From Myrica gale (taxonomy: Eukaryota; Streptophyta; Magnoliopsida; Fagales; Myricaceae), in the NCBI GenBank assembly GCA_963930655.1, contig OZ005618.1:5416001-5480000 (forward strand): a stretch of DNA of 64,000 nt. The letters run 5' to 3'. Positions 58,101 through 64,000 of this stretch are shown piece after piece; position 1 is the first letter of the stretch, and each line of letters starts with the position of its first letter. Under the pieces are notes generated by a model that worked only from the letters and a program-made list of their open reading frames with translations, was not told where the DNA came from and ran no database searches. A program made the position numbers and the translations under genes.

Positions 58101-61100
58101 TGTTGGGTGGTGCGAGTGGGTCGGGCATGTTGCATTTGGACCATGCTGGGATGCGGGTTGGCAGGGGACTAGAGCAGGGAGATGGGCTGGGCCCATTTTA
58201 TTCTTACCCAGCAAGCTCAGCTAAGGGAGATGGATGGGCCTCCTCGTCTGGGCTGAATCCTGGTGGCCCAGTGGCCTTAGTTGGTTTTTTCGGGGGCCCG
58301 GGTAGTGAACGATTGGGGGGTGTCACCGGGTCAGGGTCGGGTCTTGGTGGCGACCCAGCTCTCATGCTCGTCGATGCAGTCGTGGAGCTTGGCGGCGAGG
58401 CTGGTGGGGCTACTCACTTTCCGTTGGCGGCAACCAACTCGCCGACGCCTTCTGTGGTGGCCGGTGACACCCTAGAGGTCATTCTGGTGCCGGAGTCAAC
58501 GCCGAAAAATCAATCCTTGCTTGCCGAAGGGCAGATCTCATCTTCTGGGGTGCCGAAAGCTGCTGTAGTGGGCACAGAGGTGGCCGAAGACTCTGTTATG
58601 GTGACTTCTAAAGGGCTCGAGTTAGCTGGTGGGGTGGGGGGGAGTCTAAGGCTCTCGGCCTTGAGCTAGAGCCGGAGTTGGTTGCTGGGGTGTCTCGGGA
58701 TGCCTCACTCATGATGAACCTCTTGGCTGTTAGTGCTTTTGGGACCCCTCCAGCTGATTTTCTTCTTGTTGATAGCGTTGAGGGATCATCAGTAGATGAG
58801 GATGATATGGAAAGGGAGTTGTCTTTGGTGGTTGTTGAGGAACCAGATCTGTGTGTGGCTCCTTTGGCTGTGGGTTGTCCAGTTGGTGAGAGGCTTGACA
58901 GTGGGAGGTGCAGAGGGACATTAGGGTGGGTGTTAGATATGGTGTCTTCTTTTCGGCATATGGTGGGTCTGTCCTGTGATGGTTATGAGGAGGAGCTGAT
59001 TAGTCTCTTTGCTGCTTTGGAGAGAGATAGGGAGCGAAGTAGCTATAAAACGCCGTGTAAGAAGGGAGGAAAGCTTCTGAGAGAGCTTAAGGGTTTAGAG
59101 TCCTCTATTAATTATGATGGGAAGAACGTGACCTCAAAGAGGGGTAAATGTGAGGGGAGGACACTGTTAGTGATTAGATGATGCCCAAAATTCTTTCTTG
59201 GAACGTTAGGGGGCTTAATAACAGAGCAAAGTGTAGAGGTGTGGGGAACTTGTTAAGGTGATGGAAACCGAATTTGGTATGTCTTCAGGAAACCAAGGTG
59301 GCTGTTATGACTAGGGATGTGATTAGAAGGGTATGGGGGGGTCCCCATGTGAAGTGGTGCCATTTGGAGGCGGATGGTGCCTCCGGGGGTATTTTGTTGT
59401 TATGTAACACTAGGATGATGGAGATGATGGCTTCTTACATTGGCTCTTTTTCTGTGACCGCGATCTTTAAGAATTTAGTGGATGTGGTTGAGTGGATGTT
59501 TTCAGGGGTTTATGGTCCTAACGATGATCGAAGTAGGAGTTTGTTCTGGGATGAGTTGGCGGGGGTTCGAGCTCTGTGGGATCTTCCTTGGTGCATTGGG
59601 GGAGATTTCAATGTAACTTGTTTCCCTAGTGAAAGGTTGGGGGGCGGAGGGGTAGTTTCTGCTATGGAGGAGTTTTCAGATTTTATATCGGAGTTGAGAT
59701 TATTGGATATCCCTTTACCAGGTGGTGCCTTTACGTGGTCCAATAATAGAACCATCCAGTCTTGGTCGAGGATTGATTGCTTTCTGTTCACTGATAGTTG
59801 GAGTCTTTGTTTCCTGAGGCCTCTCAGCAAAGGTTTGTCTCGTTTGTATTCGGACCATTTTCCCATTATTTTGGTGGATGGTAGGGTTAGAGGCGGGAAG
59901 AGGCCCTTTCATTTTGAAAACATGTGGTTGAAGGAGGATGGCTTTTTGGATAGGATTAAGGGATAGTGGGAGTCTTTTGAGTTCTTGGGTTCTCCTAGCT
60001 TTGTGCTCGACTCAAAATTGAAGGCTTTGAAGAATAACCTGAAGGTTTGGAACCAAGAAAGTTTTGGGGATCTCAGTATTCGAAAGTCTTCCTTGTTAAG
60101 TGAGTTGGCCTCTCTTGATTATTTGGATGAGGGTGAGCTCCTTGATGAGAGGGGGAAAGCGAGAAAATTGGCGGTGGTTGGAGAATTGGATCATCTGATT
60201 GAGTTAGAGGAGATTAGTTGAAGACAGAAATCAAGGTATTTGTGGCTTAAAGATGGGGATAGATGCACCAATTTCTTCCATCTTATGGCCAATTCGAATC
60301 GGAGGGTTAATTCGATTACTAGTTTGGTAGTGGAGGGGGAAACTGTGGAGGACCCGTCAATGATTTCTGATTGTATTGTGGATTTCTATAGCTCTCTGTA
60401 TAAGGAGCCTTGTTCTTGGAGGCCGACTCTGGATGGTTTGGTTTTTTATTCCATTTCTGAGGAGGAGGCGAGTTGGCTTGAGCGGTCCTTTGAGGAGGAT
60501 GAGGTCACTGGGGTGGTCCGTAGCCTTAACGGTGATAAGGCACCAGGCCCAGATGGGTTCTCTTTAGCATTTTTCCAGTTTAGCTGGGAGGTGGTTAAGA
60601 GAGATGTTTTGGCTGTGTTTAATGAATCTGCCTAGAGTAGTAAATTTGTTAAATGCTTGAATGCGACCTTCATTGTTCTCATTCCTAAATAAGCAGGTGC
60701 CGTGGAATTGAAAGACTTTCGCCCTATCAACCTCGGCAAGTCCGAAGTTATTCCCACTGGCAGTGTGAATGATGTTCAGGGGTTGGCAGATATTTTAGGT
60801 TGCAGGGTGTCGTCCATTCCGATGACCTATCTTGGCCTTCCTTTTGGGGCTAAGTTTAAGTGTGTGAGCATTTGGGATGGCATTGTTGAACGATTTGAAA
60901 GAAGATTGGCTTGCTGGAAATGCATTTATCTATCCAAGGGGGGAAGGCTAACGTTGATTAGATCCACCCTTGCTAGCCTTCCTACTTATTTTTTGTCGCT
61001 TTTTCCTATCCCTTTGTCGGTGGCTCAAAGACGGGAGAAGCTTTAAAGAGATTTTTTGTGAAGTGATGGTGACGAGCGGAGATTCCACCTTGTTAAATGG

Positions 61101-63743
61101 GTTAGAGTTTGCTCACCTGTTAGTGTCGGAGGATTGGGGCTCAAAAGGCTTCCCTTGTTCAATAGAGCTCTCCTTGGAAAATGGCTTTGGCGATTCAATT
61201 ATGAGAGGGACAGCTTGTGGAAGAGTGTTATTACGGCGAAGTATGGGAGTGAAGAGGGTGGGTGGAGCACTTTGGCGGTTCGGGGTTCCTACGGGGTGAG
61301 TTTATGGAAATTTATTAGCAAGGGGTGGATTTTTTTTCGAGAACATATTAGGTTTGCGGTAGGGAGAGGTTCCAGAGTTTGGTTTTGGCATGACAAGTGG
61401 TGTGGTGCAACGCCGTTAAGTGTGAAGTTTCCTCATTTATTTTCTCTTGCTAGGCACAAGGATGAGTGGGTGGCTGATTGCATGGAGATGGAAACTGGAG
61501 AGGTTGTGTGAGATGTTCACTTTGAGCGTTTGTTTAATAATTGGGAGACGGAGGTGTTTTCGGAGTTTTGTTCTTTACTCTATTCGTGGAGTAGGAGGCG
61601 AGGGGGGGGAGGATAAAATGTTGTGGATGGGTTCTAAGAATGGTGTGTTCTCAGTGGAAACAATGTATGCTTTGCTGATGGAAAGCCCCAATGAGGAATT
61701 TCCTTGGCGTCAATGTTGGAGGAGCATGTTTCCCCCTAGAGTCGCTTTCTTTGTTTGGGAAGCCATTCATGGGAATATTTTGACCATTGATAACTTAAGG
61801 AGGAGGGGAGTTTGCGTGATTGAATGGTGCTATTTGTGTAAGTGCGACGGAGAAACGGTTGATCATCTTCTTCTTCATTGCTCGATTGCTAGAGGATTGT
61901 GGGGGCACATGCTGAACATTTTTAACTATGATTGGGTTATGCCTCGAAAGGTAGTGAATGTTTATGCTTTGTTGGAAGAGGAAGTTTAGGGACCCTATAG
62001 CGTTGACCATTTGGAAGATGATCCATGCTTGCATTTGGTGGAGGGAACAGAATGAAAGATGTTTTGAAGACAATGCTGAGTTTTTGTCTACTTTGGGGGG
62101 CTCTATGTTGCATGCTCTTTTTATGTGGGCTAATTCGGTTTTGGATTTTCCTTCTGCGGGTTTTCTGGATTTTCTTAGTTTCTTAGCTTGTTTGCTTTAG
62201 TTTTTGTCAGTATAGTCTCTTGTACTGTCACTCTTCCTTTCCTTTAATAAGATTGGCTTAATTATAAAAAAAAAAATTGTTTTGAGCTTTGAAGATGAGT
62301 TTTGTAATTTGACTTTTTGGTTTCTGTACAGGTTGCAATGGCAATGGCTGCAAAAGCAAAGCTTCTTCTTCGTGAGTTGAAGACTGTCAAAGCAGATCTG
62401 GCTTTTGCAAAGGAGCGATGTGCTCAGTTGGAGGAGGAAAATAAAATTCTACGGGAGAATCATGAAAGCGGAGGCAATCCAGAAGATGATGATATGGTAT
62501 ACACTTTTGCTATTTTAGGTTTTTCTTTTTACATCTATTTCTTGTTGCAATCTTGAAGATGATGATCTGAAACTATTTTCTCTTGCGTTTACCTTTGTTT
62601 TCTTTGGAAAAATAATTCACAACTTCCTCTTGGAATCATCTTTTGAAAGAACCACTGAAAGGGGTTGGTTAGTAAAGTTGCTTGTCCATTACTAACAGTA
62701 TCATCACTCTGAAGTTGTCTAGTAATGTTCAAAACCCAAAACCACTATTTTGACTCCAACGTAACAAGATCAAATATCTGAGGACTGCTTCTGCAACAGC
62801 TTTACAAATTATACTTTCAGAGTTCTTTACTTTCTCATAGGATGGATATCACAAATTTAAGTTATCAATTGTCTATCTGAATACTATAGTGATATTGTAT
62901 GCTTTTGAAAATTCATATGATAAGGAGGGTTATCCGAAATCTTTAGGCAGTATTTATAAAGCCTATGATAAGCATGTGATACTCTCCTTTTCTTGTCCAA
63001 AATGAGAAAATAACACCACAACTTCGAGCTGCACTCTTCTTTGTATCTTGTAGACTAGTGCTTTACGTACTAAAGTGTCTATCCATGATGGTTCATGGAA
63101 ATGTTGAAAACCATTCATTGAGAAAGAAAAAGGAAGGAGTTGATTGCAGTTGGGAGAGATGGCTCATAGATGCACGTTTGGGTTGTTGCTTTTTACGGAG
63201 AGATAAAGCAGTGGGTTTTTGCATTTCTCAAGCAAAAATTCTTGCACTCATTTTCCGATGGTTAGTATATTTGCTTACGGCTTTCTTGATTGCCTGATAT
63301 CGAACCAATTTGGTTGTGTTTTTTGGGGTTACATTGCTCCTTGGACTTGGTTACTCAAGCAACTCGTGATTTGATCTGCAAGCTTCCGGTTTTAGTTAGC
63401 GGTGTCTGTGTTGAAGTATTTCCTATAATGTCACATTTATTGCTCAATTCTGATGCCAATGCGTCTATGACAGATTCGACTTCAACTTGAAACACTTCTG
63501 GCTGAGAAGGCCAGGTTGGCCCATGAAAACTCAGTTTATGCACGTGAAAATCGCTTTTTGAGGGAGGTTGTTGAATACCACCAGCTAAGAATGCAGGATG
63601 TTGTATACTTGGATGAGGGCACTGAAGAGGTCACTGAAGTCTATCCTATCATGGTTCCCCCAGGCTCAAATCTGAACTCTGTTTCTTCATCCCCATCTCC
63701 ACAGCCACCTTCTTCACTTCCTTCAGGGGCTGTTCGCAGGTGA
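55178..63743 (+). CDS. Coiled-coil protein of unknown function, plant-conserved type
   Basis: Six exons splice in phase to 393 aa: 55178-55459, 55750-55926, 56204-56317, 56563-56736, 62332-62496, 63474-63743 (all GT-AG). The start [10 protein letters not shown] with the following acidic, Gly- and Pro/Gln-rich stretch, then [23 protein letters not shown], is an N-terminus I recall from uncharacterised land-plant proteins. The middle has [17 protein letters not shown] and [18 protein letters not shown]. Residues about 255-345 form a coiled coil ([52 protein letters not shown]). The tail is Ser/Pro-rich and ends SGAVRR. No membrane segment or signal peptide is seen. Some annotations call relatives tropomyosin- or myosin-like on coiled-coil content alone; I would not assign a function. 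The fourth intron (5.6 kb) contains a decayed LINE. Confidence 0.85.
57406..59171 (+). pseudogene. LINE ORF1 remnant (DUF4283-like N-terminus)
   Basis: The first 96 codons (57406-57693: [16 protein letters not shown], then [19 protein letters not shown]) resemble the N-terminal domain of plant L1 ORF1-type proteins. Later in-frame pieces at 57693-58067, 58043-58669 and 58678-59181 continue in shifting frames, with Gly/Val-rich low-complexity sequence. At least three frame breaks are seen. No zinc knuckle (CX2CX4HX4C) is evident. Confidence 0.6.
59181..62200 (+). pseudogene. LINE ORF2 remnant: endonuclease and reverse transcriptase with palm deletion
   Basis: It starts [14 protein letters not shown], the usual ORF2 opening. 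The AP-type endonuclease is visible (LVCLQETKV, then [10 protein letters not shown] and YSDHFPIIL). The reverse-transcriptase approach follows ([44 protein letters not shown]). Directly after that, near 60735, the sequence jumps to [12 protein letters not shown] and [10 protein letters not shown], so the palm with the catalytic YxDD is missing (a deletion of several hundred bases by family comparison). The zf-RVT region is at about 61700-61910 ([37 protein letters not shown]). In-frame stops: 59259, 59964, 60219, 60633, about 60687 and 61044. Frame shifts occur near 61480 and 61960. Confidence 0.85.
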
Positions 63744-64000
63744 TGGAAGACAAAATCCCCTAGACCCCCGGATCTGATAGGATTTTCTCAATTGCTGCCC
63801 AAAATGGATCTTACACTCCAATCGCTGTGCCCAATATATATATATATATATGTAGACATTACAACTGCTTCTCTTTGATTGGAGATGTCCTATATCTTTG
63901 TTTTTGCCAAAGACCTGAAATGTAACCGGACAACACAATTGTTTTTGTTTCTTTATTATTTTTACTGTCGCTTGTAGTATGTTTTTGGGATCAATCTTCC
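63744..64000. other. 3' UTR of the coiled-coil gene
   Basis: Sequence after the stop at 63741-63743, with a (TA)n run at about 63835-63851. It reaches the window edge, and no further gene start is seen. Confidence 0.5.

Larger units (their letters stand above)
57300..62279 (+). mobile_element. Decayed L1-type LINE (about 5 kb) in the coiled-coil gene intron
   Basis: The element is in the same orientation as the host gene. It carries an ORF1-like region, an ORF2 with endonuclease, partial reverse transcriptase and a zf-RVT-type C-terminal domain, and ends in tttaataagattggcttaatt plus an A run (62268-62278). The 5' end is approximate; the DNA from about 57300 is not clearly host intron. A target duplication is uncertain: ttttgag follows the A run and also occurs at about 57281. 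Many stops and a large internal deletion show it is dead. Confidence 0.88.

Overview
The window is nuclear DNA from a flowering plant, almost certainly a eudicot. The genes have many short exons split by AT-rich GT-AG introns, and mobile elements fill both introns and intergenic space. The gene content is plant-specific: a plant-type mitochondrial ABC exporter, the nuclear gene for chloroplast NDH subunit M, and MIR319. I cannot name the species.

Layout from left to right. (1) 1-2600: repeat-derived DNA, including a worn end of a hAT transposon family that recurs at 30-34 kb. (2) 2606-8237 (+): a 12-exon homologue of the cohesin loader subunit SCC4/MAU2, intact apart from one missing base in exon 9. 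(3) 9347-10727 (-): a decayed copy of ndhM with a MITE inside its first exon. (4) 12.1-13.2 kb: a scrambled endogenous pararetrovirus relic with fragments on both strands. (5) 14407-27039 (+): a complete 20-exon ATM3/ABCB25-type gene (738 aa), with several MITEs in its introns. (6) 29432-39696 (+): a bromodomain gene that looks pseudogenised. It carries an in-frame stop in exon 1, a tandem exon duplication, later frame breaks, and three kinds of inserted element. One is a structurally intact 3.9-kb hAT transposon with an uninterrupted transposase and a perfect 8-bp target duplication. (7) 43160-43372 (-): a MIR319 precursor, with a probable promoter at about 45.44 kb. (8) 45.5-55 kb: gene-poor DNA with two non-autonomous hAT elements and other MITEs. 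(9) 55178-63743 (+): a six-exon gene for a 393-aa coiled-coil protein of unknown function, whose largest intron holds a decayed L1-type LINE of about 5 kb.

The genes are independent housekeeping or developmental loci, not a cluster. SCC4 loads cohesin. ATM3 exports a sulfur compound from mitochondria for cytosolic Fe-S and molybdenum-cofactor assembly. ndhM belongs to chloroplast cyclic electron flow. miR319 represses TCP transcription factors. The most notable features are gene decay (ndhM, bromodomain gene, possibly SCC4), the intact hAT copy with a 378-bp near-palindrome upstream of its transposase, and the MIR319 locus. I found no convincing new multi-gene system. All exon boundaries were read by eye from GT/AG sites, frame continuity and remembered family conservation; no alignment was run.
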